Assembly (NCBI RefSeq): GCF_003054285.1
Contig: NZ_QBKS01000002.1
Location: forward strand, 744,001 to 808,000
DNA length: 64,000 bases
Direction: 5' to 3'
Origin: Litoreibacter ponti
Lineage (GTDB): Bacteria; Pseudomonadota; Alphaproteobacteria; Rhodobacterales; Rhodobacteraceae
Every line of letters starts with the position of its first letter. Within the stretch, counting starts at the first letter, position 1. This document shows, in pieces, positions 24,433-33,503 of the stretch. Below the pieces are notes generated by a model, which was given only the letters and a program-made list of their open reading frames with translations, had not been told where the DNA came from and did no database searches. Made by a program: the position numbers and the translations under genes.

Positions 24433-27206
24433 CAGTGAGCCTCGGCCCAGTTCGCCCCCTGCCCCGCATCGACCACCAGCGGCACGTCGAAATGCACCGC
24501 CGGGTCGGAGGCATTTTCCATCACGTCCCGCACGGTCTCGATCGTCTGGTCGACACGGTCCTCGGGCACCTCGAAGATCAGCTCGTCATGGACCTGCAAC
24601 AGCATCATCTCGCGCATATCGGCGGGCATGCGGATCATCGCACGCCGGATCACATCCGCCGCCGTGCCCTGGATCGGCGCGTTGATCGCCGCGCGCTTGG
24701 CAAAGCCCGCGCCGGGGCCCTTGGCGTTGATCTCGGGCGTGTTGATCTTGCGGCCAAACAGCGTCTGCACGTAGCCATGGTCTTTGGCGAATTGCACCGT
24801 CTCATCCATGTAGGCGCGAATGCCCGGAAAGCGCTCGAAGTAACGGTCGATGAAGCCCTGCGCTTCGGCGCGCGGGATGCGCAGGTTGCGCGCGAGGCCA
24901 AAGCCGGAGATCCCGTAGATCACCCCAAAATTGATGGCCTTCGCCTGACGGCGCACATCGGGCGTCATCTCGTCAAGCGGCACATCGAACATTTCCGACG
25001 CGGTCATGGCGTGGATGTCATGCCCGTCCTTGAAAGCCTGTTTCAGCGCCGGGATGTCAGCGATATGGGCGAGGATGCGCAGCTCGATCTGGCTGTAATC
25101 CAGCGCGACCAACACATTGCCGGACTCCGCCACAAACGCCTCGCGGATGCGGCGGCCTTCCTCAGATCGGACGGGGATGTTCTGCAGGTTCGGATCGGTC
25201 GAGGCGAGCCGCCCGGTGTTCGCCCCGGCAATCGAGTAAGAAGTATGCACCCGCCCGGTGTCCGGGTTTATGTGGGTCTGCAGCGCATCGGTATAGGTGG
25301 ATTTCAGCTTGGACAGCTGCCGCCAGTCCAGAACCCGGCCTGGCAGTTCATGCTCGGTCGCGAGATCCTCTAGGATGTCGGCCCCGGTCGAATATGCCCC
25401 CGTTTTGCCCTTCTTGCCGCCGGGCAGCTCAAGCTTGTCGAACAGAATCTCGCCCAACTGCTTGGGCGAGCCAACGGAGAACTCCTGCCCAGCCAGCTCG
25501 TGAATCTCCGCCTCCAGCCCCGCCATCTTCTGGGCGAAAGCGTTGGACATGCGGCTCAGCGTGTCGCGGTCGACCTTGACCCCGTGCCGTTCCATCTGCG
25601 CCAACACCGGTACCAGCGGGCGCTCGAGCGTCTCGTAGACCGTCGTGACCTGCTTTGCATGCAGCTGTGGCTTCAGAAGCTGCCACAAGCGCAGGGTAAT
25701 ATCCGCATCCTCCGCCGCGTAGGGCGTCGCGTCCTCCACCGGAACCTTGTCGAAGGTAATCTGGCTCTTCCCGCTACCCAGCAGGGATTTGATCGGGATC
25801 GGTGTGTGGCCGAGGTAGCGCTCGGACAGCGCGTCCATCCCGTGATTATGCAGCCCGGCATGCAGCGCGTAGCTGATCAGCATCGTGTCGTCGATCGGGG
25901 ACACGTCCACATCGTAGCGCGCGAAGATCTTCGCGTCGTATTTCATGTTCTGGCCGATCTTCAGGATGCTGTCGTCCTGCAGAACCGGTTTCAACATCGC
26001 GACGGCCTGCTCCAGGTCCATCTGCCCCTCGGCGCGTTCTGCGGCCCCCAGCAAATCACCCTCGCCGGTGACATGGGCCAGCGGGATGTAACAGGCGTGA
26101 CCGGCATTCACGCAAAGCGAGATACCGACCAGATCGGCGGTCATATCGTTCAGACCCGTGGTCTCGGTATCCACTGCAACGTGCCCGTGCTCATAGATCA
26201 GATCGATCCATTTCTGAAGACCGTCGGCATCGCGCACCGTCTCGTAGGTCGCGTCCTTTATTTCCGGCATCTCTGGCGCGTCTGCCTCGGGCGCCGGGGT
26301 ATCCTCGATCACGGGTGCCTCGGCCCCCAGCTTGTCGGCAATCCGCTTGGTCAGTGTGCGGAATTCCATTTCTGCAAGAAATTCCAAAAGCTTCTCCGGC
26401 TCCGGCTCGCGCACTTCGAGATCATCGAGCGTGAAATCCAGCGGAACCTCGGCGTCAAGCTGCACTAGACGCTTTGACAGCTCGATCTGGGAGCGGTGTT
26501 CGATCAGCGTCTCGCGGCGCTTGGGCTGCTTGATCTCTTCGGCGCGGTCCAACAGCTCTTCCAGCGAGCCATATTCGTTGATCAGCAGCGCCGCTGTCTT
26601 GATCCCGATTCCCGGCGCGCCGGGAACATTGTCGACGCTGTCGCCTGCAAGCGCCTGCACATCAACGACCCGGTTGGGGCCTACGCCGAATTTCTCCTCG
26701 ACCCCTTCGACGTCGATCACCTTGTTCTTCATGGCGTCCAGCATCTCGACGCCGCCGCCCACGAGCTGCATCAGGTCCTTATCCGATGAGATGATCGTGC
26801 ACCTCCCACCCGCATCCCGCGCCTGCACGGCAAGGGTGGCGATGATGTCGTCAGCCTCGAACCCCTCTTTCTCTTCGCAGGCTATGTTGAAGGCCGCCGT
26901 CGCCTCGCGGGTCAGCGGAATCTGTGGGCGCAAATCCTCCGGCATCGCATCGCGATTGGCCTTGTACTGATCGAACATCTCGTTGCGAAACGTATGGCTG
27001 CCCTTGTCGAAAATCACCGCCACATGGGTCACATCACCGCCGGAATTTCCGTCGATGTAACGCTGCAACATGTTGCAAAAGCCCGACACAGCACCGACCG
27101 GCAATCCGTCAGACTTCCGCGTGAGGGGCGGCAGCGCATGATAGGCCCGAAAGATAAACGCCGAGCCGTCGATGAGGTGCAGGTGATGGCCTTTGCCGAA
27201 GGCCAC
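24432..27206 (-). CDS. polA: DNA polymerase I
   Basis: A 924-residue polymerase for repair and Okazaki fragment processing. It has a 5'-3' exonuclease domain (residues 8 to about 290, GFEADDIIATLA), a 3'-5' exonuclease domain (DTETTGLND, with D346 and E348 both present, so likely active) and the family A polymerase domain. In the last, motif A is ALDYSQIELRILAHIAD, motif B RRQAKAINFGVIYG and motif C LLQVHDELIFEVP. Its start overlaps the stop of the zinc-finger gene by 1 bp, and it is followed without a gap by the MmcQ-type gene. Confidence 0.97.
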   Translation of the reverse strand: MAFGKGHHLHLIDGSAFIFRAYHALPPLTRKSDGLPVGAVSGFCNMLQRYIDGNSGGDVTHVAVIFDKGSHTFRNEMFDQYKANRDAMPEDLRPQIPLTREATAAFNIACEEKEGFEADDIIATLAVQARDAGGRCTIISSDKDLMQLVGGGVEMLDAMKNKVIDVEGVEEKFGVGPNRVVDVQALAGDSVDNVPGAPGIGIKTAALLINEYGSLEELLDRAEEIKQPKRRETLIEHRSQIELSKRLVQLDAEVPLDFTLDDLEVREPEPEKLLEFLAEMEFRTLTKRIADKLGAEAPVIEDTPAPEADAPEMPEIKDATYETVRDADGLQKWIDLIYEHGHVAVDTETTGLNDMTADLVGISLCVNAGHACYIPLAHVTGEGDLLGAAERAEGQMDLEQAVAMLKPVLQDDSILKIGQNMKYDAKIFARYDVDVSPIDDTMLISYALHAGLHNHGMDALSERYLGHTPIPIKSLLGSGKSQITFDKVPVEDATPYAAEDADITLRLWQLLKPQLHAKQVTTVYETLERPLVPVLAQMERHGVKVDRDTLSRMSNAFAQKMAGLEAEIHELAGQEFSVGSPKQLGEILFDKLELPGGKKGKTGAYSTGADILEDLATEHELPGRVLDWRQLSKLKSTYTDALQTHINPDTGRVHTSYSIAGANTGRLASTDPNLQNIPVRSEEGRRIREAFVAESGNVLVALDYSQIELRILAHIADIPALKQAFKDGHDIHAMTASEMFDVPLDEMTPDVRRQAKAINFGVIYGISGFGLARNLRIPRAEAQGFIDRYFERFPGIRAYMDETVQFAKDHGYVQTLFGRKINTPEINAKGPGAGFAKRAAINAPIQGTAADVIRRAMIRMPADMREMMLLQVHDELIFEVPEDRVDQTIETVRDVMENASDPAVHFDVPLVVDAGQGANWAEAH

Positions 27207-27385
27207 TATACCTTGCCCTCGAACTCTCGGTGGATGATCTTCTTGTCACAATAGGGGCATTCCACGAACCCCTCCGTCTCGTCGATCTGCATCCAGATGC
27301 GTGGATGGCCCAAAGCCCCTTCGCCGCCATCACAGGCAATGCGCCATGCATCCACAATCTCGGTCTCGGGGGCAGCGGTGGCCAT
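27206..27385 (-). CDS. Zinc-finger (zf-CHCC) protein
   Basis: A protein of about 59 residues with a CHCC zinc-binding pattern: C in IACDGGEGALGHP, the H, then CPYC near the end. It resembles the small zf-CHCC proteins related to the NDUFS6 subunit of complex I. The ATG at 27385 is preferred over the one at 27400 because it starts at the conserved part. It overlaps polA by one base. Confidence 0.8.
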   Translation of the reverse strand: MATAAPETEIVDAWRIACDGGEGALGHPRIWMQIDETEGFVECPYCDKKIIHREFEGKV

Positions 27386-27461
27386 GGTCGGTCTTCCCAT
27401 CCAGAAATTCAGTCAGCGCCGATCATAGCGCCCCCGCCCGCCCCCACAAGGGCAACCCGGG

Positions 27462-27487
27462 GCTTCGTTTTGGCAAAAATACTCAAA
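27462..27487 (+). repeat. Copy 2 of the 26-nt dispersed intergenic repeat
   Basis: Exact reverse complement of 7974-7999 over all 26 bases. It lies between the HIT gene and the zinc-finger gene, where no gene is seen. The core is CTTCGTTTTGGCAAAAATAC. Confidence 0.8.
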
Positions 27488-27577
27488 TCCCAACCGTGCA
27501 GCCCTCATACCGCCTGCAGCAAGGCGTCGCCTCCGAGATGTCTGAATAAATCGCGCCGCGGCAGCGGCACAATTGGA

Positions 27578-27949
27578 TCACTCCGCCTTAGCCAACATAC
27601 GGCCAAGCGGACGCCCGCCCAGGATATGCACATGCAGATGCGGCACCTCCTGTACACCGTTCTCGCCGGCATTTGAAATCGCGCGGAAGCCGTCCTCGCT
27701 TACCCCTTCGATGCGGCAAACCTCGCCGATGGCACGCATGAAACCGGCCAGTTCCTCCTCTGAGGCCTCCTGGCAGAAGTGATCCATCGAAACGTAAGGC
27801 CCTTTTGGGATTACCAGCACATGGGTCGGAGCCTGCGGGTAAAGGTCGCGAAAGGCCAAAGCATGCGCGCTCTCATAGACCGTATCATTGGGGATCTCGC
27901 CGCGCAGGATCTTGGCGAAAATGTTCTGGTCGTCATACTCGAATGCCAT
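27578..27949 (-). CDS. HIT family nucleotide hydrolase
   Basis: A 123-residue HIT protein of the HINT branch. It has the catalytic triad motif HLHVHIL near residue 104, the N-terminal FAKILRGEIPNDTVYE and THVLVIPK. It probably hydrolyses adenosine phosphoramidates. It sits 5 bp behind the DUF5928 glycosyltransferase gene on the same strand and is likely co-transcribed. The reason for this pairing is not apparent. Confidence 0.95.
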   Translation of the reverse strand: MAFEYDDQNIFAKILRGEIPNDTVYESAHALAFRDLYPQAPTHVLVIPKGPYVSMDHFCQEASEEELAGFMRAIGEVCRIEGVSEDGFRAISNAGENGVQEVPHLHVHILGGRPLGRMLAKAE

Positions 27950-27954
27950 CGGGG

Positions 27955-29532
27955 TCAGTCCTCAAAAAGATAGTCGATATCCAGGATCTTTCGCGCCTGA
28001 TCTTCGGAGATATCGAGGAAGCCCACAAGAGGCTGCGCATTCTCCGCCCGGCTTTGATTTTCGGAGATCTTGAAGTAATTCGGGAAATCCGCGTCCTTGA
28101 TCTGATCGCTCTCGAACAGGAAGTTTTGCCGCACCGTCGGCAGCAAACGGTCAATCGTGTCCTGTGGCGTCATTTCGCCCGCAAGCCCGACCCGCTTGGC
28201 ATGGCCCAGAAGGTATTCATCCTCGAACCGGCACTCGATCTCCAAGAGTCGCGTCGTCGAATTGTCCGAGAACAGATCCGTCAGCAGATCCAGGTTCGAG
28301 GGATCGAGACAGATCACCATCCGGTTTTGCTCGTAATGGTCATAGAGCAAGCGCATCAGCGCGCGGCGGTGCCGGGTCCGCTTGTCGAGCGTGGTCTGGA
28401 TGCCGCCCAGATCGGGCAAAACCGTACCGGCCTCGTCAAAAAGGTACTCCGCCCCCTTCAGTTCGGTATGCTCGAGAATGCGCGCCAACAGACGCTTTGC
28501 TACATGCCACTTCTTGCACGCGATCACCATCAGCTCGCGCTCGCGACCCAGTGAGCTCTCCCGCTCCCAGAAGCGCGGCGCAAATCGTCGACCGATCCGA
28601 CCACGCCCCGTAAGAAATTTGAACAGAGTGCGTCCCTCGTTAGAGGTTTGGAAATCCATTCGCTCGGAGGCGTACAGATCACCCAGCCGCGCCTTCAGCT
28701 CCGTCGCGTCGGGCGAGACTTTCCGCGCGAACAGGAAATCCTGACTCAAGAGAAGATCGTAGTGATCATTGTAGAATGTGACCGGCATCCCGTAATCGGT
28801 AAACATCAGGAAGGTCAGCGTACGGGTCTTGATCTCCGTGCTGGGCACGAGGTGGCGCACCAGGGTCTGAAAGAAGGTCTCGTCGGGGATCCAGGTCGTC
28901 TTGAAGAAGCGCATCACGTCGGGCCGCTCGCGCGTGAAATCGAGTACCCACTCCACCGTGCGCCGCCGCAAGCACCACCATTGCGAGCCGATCATCATCT
29001 GCAAATCGGACGGAATATCTCGCTTCCAGCCCAGTTTCTTCTGCAGCTCGTAGGAAGCGTAGAACAGCTTCTTGCGCCCGCGCTCGTTGAACCAGTGGCG
29101 GTAGATCAGGCGGTCTTCCTTCATCCCCGTCTTGATCCAGTCGGAGGCGAAAAAGTCAAAGCTTTCAATGTAGTCAACGTCGTCAGCGTCAAGGAATTCA
29201 TGCGCATAGGTCGCAGACTTGATCGCCATGCAATCGCCCGACAGCATGTAGAAATGCGTGGCCCGCGGGAACTCGTCCACGGCGGCACGCATGGCGTGAA
29301 GGGTCGCGGCAACAAGGGACCACTCGCCCCAGCCGCATTTCACCCGCTTTTTGGCAAAGGCCACGTTCGGATTGTCGTCCAGCGCCTCGCGGATCTGACG
29401 ATACGCGGCCGGATCGGCGCTGGCATCGAAATGGATCGCCATGCAATCGCCTGCGGCGGTCAGGCGCTCGGCCTGCTCGATAATCGCACCGGGGTCTTTA
29501 TGACACAGCAAGATGAAGGCGATCTTTGCCAT
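27955..29532 (-). CDS. Branching glycosyltransferase (Core-2/I-branching N-terminus, DUF5928)
   Basis: A 525-residue protein. The N-terminal half has the core-2/I-branching enzyme fold (AFILLCHKDP, CGWGEWSLVAATLHAMRAA, FYMLSGDCMAIKS). The C-terminal part matches DUF5928, known mostly from Rhodobacteraceae. It probably adds a branching N-acetylglucosamine to a surface or exported glycan; the acceptor is unknown. No signal peptide is seen, so it acts on the cytoplasmic side. It diverges from a sulfotransferase gene, 153 bp apart, which suggests a joint role in a sulfated polysaccharide. Confidence 0.85.
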   Translation of the reverse strand: MAKIAFILLCHKDPGAIIEQAERLTAAGDCMAIHFDASADPAAYRQIREALDDNPNVAFAKKRVKCGWGEWSLVAATLHAMRAAVDEFPRATHFYMLSGDCMAIKSATYAHEFLDADDVDYIESFDFFASDWIKTGMKEDRLIYRHWFNERGRKKLFYASYELQKKLGWKRDIPSDLQMMIGSQWWCLRRRTVEWVLDFTRERPDVMRFFKTTWIPDETFFQTLVRHLVPSTEIKTRTLTFLMFTDYGMPVTFYNDHYDLLLSQDFLFARKVSPDATELKARLGDLYASERMDFQTSNEGRTLFKFLTGRGRIGRRFAPRFWERESSLGRERELMVIACKKWHVAKRLLARILEHTELKGAEYLFDEAGTVLPDLGGIQTTLDKRTRHRRALMRLLYDHYEQNRMVICLDPSNLDLLTDLFSDNSTTRLLEIECRFEDEYLLGHAKRVGLAGEMTPQDTIDRLLPTVRQNFLFESDQIKDADFPNYFKISENQSRAENAQPLVGFLDISEDQARKILDIDYLFED

Positions 29533-29634
29533 CTGGAATTGAGCCCCGGTTGCGTCGTAACACTTATTTAGGTTTGCCTACATAACCTTAGGAGTGGTTG
29601 CTTAAACAGCCTCAGTTTGTATTTGTAGGGGTAA

Positions 29635-29665
29635 TTGTGGCCAAAACGTAAACAATCGGCCACAA
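29635..29665. promoter_or_regulatory. Inverted repeat upstream of the sulfotransferase gene
   Basis: TTGTGGCC (29635-29642) and GGCCACAA (29658-29665) form an exact 8-bp inverted repeat with 15 nt between them, 20 bp before the sulfotransferase start. It could be an operator or a leader hairpin that covers the ribosome binding site region. Confidence 0.45.
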
Positions 29666-29685
29666 GTTGAGATGAGGACGGCAGA

Positions 29686-30504
29686 ATGGGCTTCCCTGGC
29701 ACCTGGATGACGGAGAGCGAAAGCTTGGTGTACCGCGTTGTACCCAAATGCGCCTGCTCCTCGATCGGCCAGATCATGTACTACTCCGACCACGGAGAGT
29801 TCTTCGACGGCGACATCCATGATGCTACCGGCAAGATGCACAAATGGGCGATCGAGTCGAGCCAACCCAAGATCGAAGCCAACGTCAAAGCCCATAAAAG
29901 CTATGCGTTCACCTGCGTGCGCAATCCCTATGGGCGTATCCTGTCGTCGTTTTTCGACAAGATTTGCGGCATCCAGCGCAATGGCAAACGGTACCGCGGC
30001 AACCTTGTGCCGCTGCTGATCCAGAAATACGGCATCGAAGTGGGCGACCCGGAAACAGGCTTTGAATTTGATCAAATTCAAAGCTTTAGGCGGTTTTTGC
30101 TGTTCGCGCGCGACACCATTCGCTGGCGCCGCCCGATGGACCCGGACATTCACTGGTCGGCCATGTCGGGCCATATCTCGACCTTCATCGTCAATGGCGG
30201 GCGATACGACAACATCTTCTTCACCGAGGATTTCAATCCCGGCATGCAATCGGTCATGGATGCGGTGAAGACCAAGCACAAAGTCGATGTGGCCGAGATC
30301 CCGCGCTTCAATGAGAGCGAGGGCCACGGCCCAAAACGTGCTCACCCGATCGAGGATTACTTCGACGATCTGTCGATGCATCTGGTCTACGAGATCTATA
30401 AGCGCGACTTCCAGCTGTTCAAATATGACGTGGACAACCCGGGCAACAAGAAGCCCATCGGAGAGATCGATCTCGACGAGGTTCATGTCAAGCTGGGCGA
30501 CTGA
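29686..30504 (+). CDS. Sulfotransferase family 2 protein
   Basis: A 272-residue PAPS-dependent sulfotransferase, probably for a carbohydrate. The 5'-phosphosulfate loop is VPKCACSSIGQIMYY near residue 19, and the 3'-phosphate binding segment is CVRNPYGRILSSFFDK. No signal peptide or transmembrane helix is seen. It is divergent from the DUF5928 glycosyltransferase, which fits sulfation of a branched surface glycan; that link is inference. Its stop is followed by a 445 bp region of palindromes. Confidence 0.87.
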   Translation: MGFPGTWMTESESLVYRVVPKCACSSIGQIMYYSDHGEFFDGDIHDATGKMHKWAIESSQPKIEANVKAHKSYAFTCVRNPYGRILSSFFDKICGIQRNGKRYRGNLVPLLIQKYGIEVGDPETGFEFDQIQSFRRFLLFARDTIRWRRPMDPDIHWSAMSGHISTFIVNGGRYDNIFFTEDFNPGMQSVMDAVKTKHKVDVAEIPRFNESEGHGPKRAHPIEDYFDDLSMHLVYEIYKRDFQLFKYDVDNPGNKKPIGEIDLDEVHVKLGD

Positions 30505-30626
30505 CGGAGCTTTTCCGCCGGGATTTGTGATTAGCAGAGCGTAAACCCGACCCATTGGGTGCGGGCGGTGCGGTGCGTCTGGCTAAAATTCGAGGTGATG
30601 TCTGTCCGATCGGAGCTTTTTCGCCG
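30505..30626. repeat. Imperfect 16-bp direct repeat after the sulfotransferase gene
   Basis: CGGAGCTTTTCCGCCG (30505-30520) and CGGAGCTTTTTCGCCG (30611-30626) differ at one base. Both copies lie in non-coding DNA, the first starting right after the stop codon. This is part of a 445 bp gap between two convergent genes where I see no ORF that I would trust. Confidence 0.55.
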
Positions 30627-30774
30627 AGACAGCGCCACCGGCCCGTCCGTCACAGGATCCTTCACATCTTGAGGCAAAATTTTCGTGCCGCGACCCCAAC
30701 TTTTACAAGAATTTTTGGGGCGTTTTTCGATAATCCTCGGGCCAAATATCGACAACGGACCCGGATGATCTGCG

Positions 30775-30806
30775 GCGCATAGTTCGGCCAACTCCGAACT
30801 ATGCGC
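30775..30806. repeat. 13-bp perfect inverted repeat (stem-loop)
   Basis: GCGCATAGTTCGG (30775-30787) pairs exactly with 30794-30806 around a 6-nt loop. No T-run follows on either strand, so it is not a standard terminator. It lies 38 bp before the palindrome cluster. Confidence 0.75.
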
Positions 30807-30844
30807 AAACGGGAATTTGGGGTCGCCGGGACGACAGGAGCGCC

Positions 30845-30937
30845 AAAGTCGCTTCGAAGCGACTTTCTTGAACCGCCTTCCAAGGCGGTTTCCATGCGAT
30901 TTCGAAATCGCATGCCAAAGCCCGTTCGAACGGGCTT
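30845..30937. repeat. Cluster of four different 20-22 bp palindromes
   Basis: Four palindromes follow one another with 2-4 bp between: 30845-30866 (22 bp perfect), 30871-30890 (9-bp arms around CC), 30893-30914 (22 bp perfect) and 30918-30937 (20 bp perfect). Their arms differ, but the centres are alike: TTCGAA in three and TTCCAA in one. They end 12 bp before the adenosine kinase stop. They may act as a bidirectional termination or RNA-stabilising region, or be a REP-like element. Confidence 0.85.
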
Positions 30938-30949
30938 ACCGCGCTCCGC

Positions 30950-31945
30950 TCAGAGCAGTCCTTGCTCGGCAAATAGCGCCTTCAGATCGGCCTCGGGACG
31001 GGCGCCGATATGGCTGATGACCTCGGACGCGGCGATGCAGCCCATGCGACCGCAGCTCTCCAGATCGTGTCCGTTGGTCAGCGCCCACAGAAACGCGCCC
31101 GCGAACAGATCGCCCGCGCCGGTGGCATCCACGATCTGAACCGGCATCGCCGGGGCGTGCCAGCGGTCATTTCCAGAAACGATATGTGCGCCGTTTTCAC
31201 TATCGGTGCAGGCCACGATCTCGACCTCGGCGGCGGCTTGCGCCAGCGCCGCGTCGAAATCTTCGGTCTGGTACATCGACAGCAATTCGGAGCGGTTGCA
31301 GAACAGAAGGTCGGTGTGGTCCTTGATCAGCCCGCGAAAGGCGTCGCGGTGGCGGTCCACGCAGAACGGATCGCTGAGCGTGATCGACACGCGCCCGCCC
31401 GCGCCTTTGCACGCAGCAATGGCTTTGTCGAACGCGGCGACGGAGGCCGGGCCGTCGAACCGGTAGCCTTCCAGGTAAATCCAATCCGCGTCGGCGCATT
31501 GATCCGCGTCGACATCATCGGGGCCAAGGAATTCGGTCACCCCGAGATAGGTGTTCATCGACCGCTCGCCATCCGGGGTAACCAGCACAATGCAGCGCCC
31601 GGTTTCGGCCTCGTGATCCTTGGGGGCCAAAGGGGTCTCGTAGGTGGCGCCTTGCGCGCGCAGATCGTGGGAGAAGATCGCGCCGAGCTGGTCGTCCTTG
31701 ACCTTGCCCACATACGCCGTCGCGCCGCCCAGATGGGCGATGCCCGCGATGGTGTTGGCCGCCGAGCCGCCCGAGATCTCCTTGGCGGGGCCGATCAGGT
31801 CATATAGCGCCACACCGCGTTCGCGATCGGTGAGCTGCATGATCCCCTTGCCGATGCCGTTCTCGGCCAGGAATTCATCCGTGGAGGACGACAGCACGTC
31901 GACCATGGCGTTGCCGATACCGACAACTTGAAACGTCTTACTCAT
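30950..31945 (-). CDS. PfkB family kinase, probably adenosine kinase
   Basis: A 331-residue ribokinase-family sugar or nucleoside kinase. It has the N-terminal motif VVGIGNAMVDVLS, a GGSAANTIAGIAHLGG substrate loop and the PfkB C-terminal signature DATGAGDLFAGAFLW with the catalytic Asp. In Rhodobacterales this protein is generally taken as adenosine kinase; sugar kinase activity cannot be excluded. The start at 31943-31945 (GAGGAGA upstream) is chosen over a 28-residue longer version inside nth. It overlaps the end of nth by 8 bp. Confidence 0.88.
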   Translation of the reverse strand: MSKTFQVVGIGNAMVDVLSSSTDEFLAENGIGKGIMQLTDRERGVALYDLIGPAKEISGGSAANTIAGIAHLGGATAYVGKVKDDQLGAIFSHDLRAQGATYETPLAPKDHEAETGRCIVLVTPDGERSMNTYLGVTEFLGPDDVDADQCADADWIYLEGYRFDGPASVAAFDKAIAACKGAGGRVSITLSDPFCVDRHRDAFRGLIKDHTDLLFCNRSELLSMYQTEDFDAALAQAAAEVEIVACTDSENGAHIVSGNDRWHAPAMPVQIVDATGAGDLFAGAFLWALTNGHDLESCGRMGCIAASEVISHIGARPEADLKALFAEQGLL

Positions 31946-32594
31946 GGGTCTTCTCCTCGGAGGTACACAGATCACGGATGATACAATTGGCGCAGACCGG
32001 CTTGCGGGCCTTGCAGACGTAGCGGCCATGCAGGATCAGCCAGTGGTGGGCGTGCTGCTGGAAGCGCACGGGGATGTGGTCCTCGATCGCGCGCTCGACC
32101 ACATCAACATTTTTGCCGGGGCAGATGCCCGTGCGGTTGCCGACGCGAAAAATGTGGGTGTCGACCGCCTGGGACGGGTGCTTCCACCACATGTTCAGCA
32201 CGACATTGGCGGTCTTGCGCCCAACGCCGGGCAGCGCAGTCAGGGCCGCGCGCGACGACGGGACCTCGCCGCCATACTCGTCGACCAGAATGCGGCTGAG
32301 CTTCATGACGTTCTTGGCCTTGTTGCGGTAGAGGCCGATCGTCTTGATATGCGCGATCAGCTTCTCTTCGCCCAGATCGAGCATCTTCTGGGGCGTGTCG
32401 GCAATCTTGAACAGCGCCTCGGTCGCCTTGTTCACCCCGACATCGGTGGCCTGCGCGGACAAGGCGACGGCCACGACGAGCGTGTAGGCGTTGACGTGGT
32501 TCAACTCTCCCTCCGGGGCGGGGTCGGACGCCTCGAACCGCGAGAAAATCTCGTGGATCGTGTGGTAGTCGAGCTGTTTGGCAGGCTTTGTCAT
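31938..32594 (-). CDS. nth: Endonuclease III
   Basis: A 218-residue DNA glycosylase/AP lyase for oxidised pyrimidines. It has the helix-hairpin-helix LPGVGRKTANVVLNMWW, the catalytic Asp in AVDTHIFRVGNR and the C-terminal 4Fe-4S cluster CKARKPVCANCIIRDLC. The length is standard. Its last codons overlap the start of the adenosine kinase gene, so the two are likely one transcript. Confidence 0.96.
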   Translation of the reverse strand: MTKPAKQLDYHTIHEIFSRFEASDPAPEGELNHVNAYTLVVAVALSAQATDVGVNKATEALFKIADTPQKMLDLGEEKLIAHIKTIGLYRNKAKNVMKLSRILVDEYGGEVPSSRAALTALPGVGRKTANVVLNMWWKHPSQAVDTHIFRVGNRTGICPGKNVDVVERAIEDHIPVRFQQHAHHWLILHGRYVCKARKPVCANCIIRDLCTSEEKTHE

Positions 32595-32737
32595 CGCGCG
32601 CGGGTATGCCCGCTTGGCGCGCGCACGGCAAGGGGGCGGGATGGATCAAGTTTTAGCTAAAGAAGGCTAGGCGTTTCAGGAAGGCTTTACGTAGATACGT
32701 CAAACCCAAGACCGATGTAGCGCAACAGGACACTGCC

Positions 32738-33433
32738 ATGCCCCTCGCCACTGCCCCGATTCCGGCCGACCCCGTTGCGGAACCGCGCCGCGACAGCGAT
32801 CTGTCCGCGCAGGCCTTGCCGATTTCGGGTTTTGGGGCGGGTACCGTAGTGACGACGGATGACGGGCCGGTGCCGGTGGAATGGCTGCGGCGGGGCGACA
32901 AGGTGCAGACCTTCGGCGGCGGCTTCAAGCCGGTGCGCTGGATCGGGCGCGACTGCTTGTGGGCAGAGCCGCAGCAGGTGCCTGCAGTGCGCCTGCCGGT
33001 GCTCAGCGGCGTGACGGAAGACAGCCCGATGAACCCGCTAATCGCCGCGCGGCATAGGGTGGTGCTGACCGGCTGGCAGGTGGAGCTGTATTTCGGGCTG
33101 GAGTCCATGCTGGTGGAAGCCAAGTATGTGAGCCCCGCGCAGATTTGTTTCCCGGACCGGGCGACGAGCAAGGCGTCTTGCATGCATCTGCTGTTCGAAG
33201 CGCCCGAGATCATTCAGGCCAATGGCGCGTGGGTCGAAACGATGCAGCTGAGTAGCGGCGCGACGCAGTGCCTGCGCGAGGATGCGGCGGAGAAGATCGA
33301 CCGGCTGGATCTTGATCTCGCCGCCCATGCGCAGCCCGCGATGGGCGTCATGCACGGGTGGGAAGCGCAGCAGTTGGGGCTTGATTTGGCCGCGATGCTG
33401 GATTGCGATCCGCTGAGCATCGCGCGGGCCTGA
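32738..33433 (+). CDS. Hint domain-containing protein
   Basis: A 231-residue protein dominated by a Hint (hedgehog/intein-like) domain: GFGAGTVVTTDDGPVPVEWLRRGDKVQT near residues 31-58, then PVRWIGRD and the conserved ARHRVVLTGW. Rhodobacterales carry many Hint-domain proteins, often at the C-terminus of secreted repeat proteins. This one has no RTX repeats and no visible signal peptide. Self-cleavage is not evident because the splice-site cysteine is not recognisable. The function is unknown. Confidence 0.85.
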   Translation: MPLATAPIPADPVAEPRRDSDLSAQALPISGFGAGTVVTTDDGPVPVEWLRRGDKVQTFGGGFKPVRWIGRDCLWAEPQQVPAVRLPVLSGVTEDSPMNPLIAARHRVVLTGWQVELYFGLESMLVEAKYVSPAQICFPDRATSKASCMHLLFEAPEIIQANGAWVETMQLSSGATQCLREDAAEKIDRLDLDLAAHAQPAMGVMHGWEAQQLGLDLAAMLDCDPLSIARA

Positions 33434-33503
33434 TCCCGCGCCCAGCGCCGCAATGCGCAAAATGCGGGTCGCGGCGGCAAAGCGCGTCGCATAGCTTGGG
33501 CCC

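Noticed and set aside
30845..30937. CRISPR-like array
   Set aside because: The repeats differ from each other, spacers are only 2-4 bp, and no cas gene is near.
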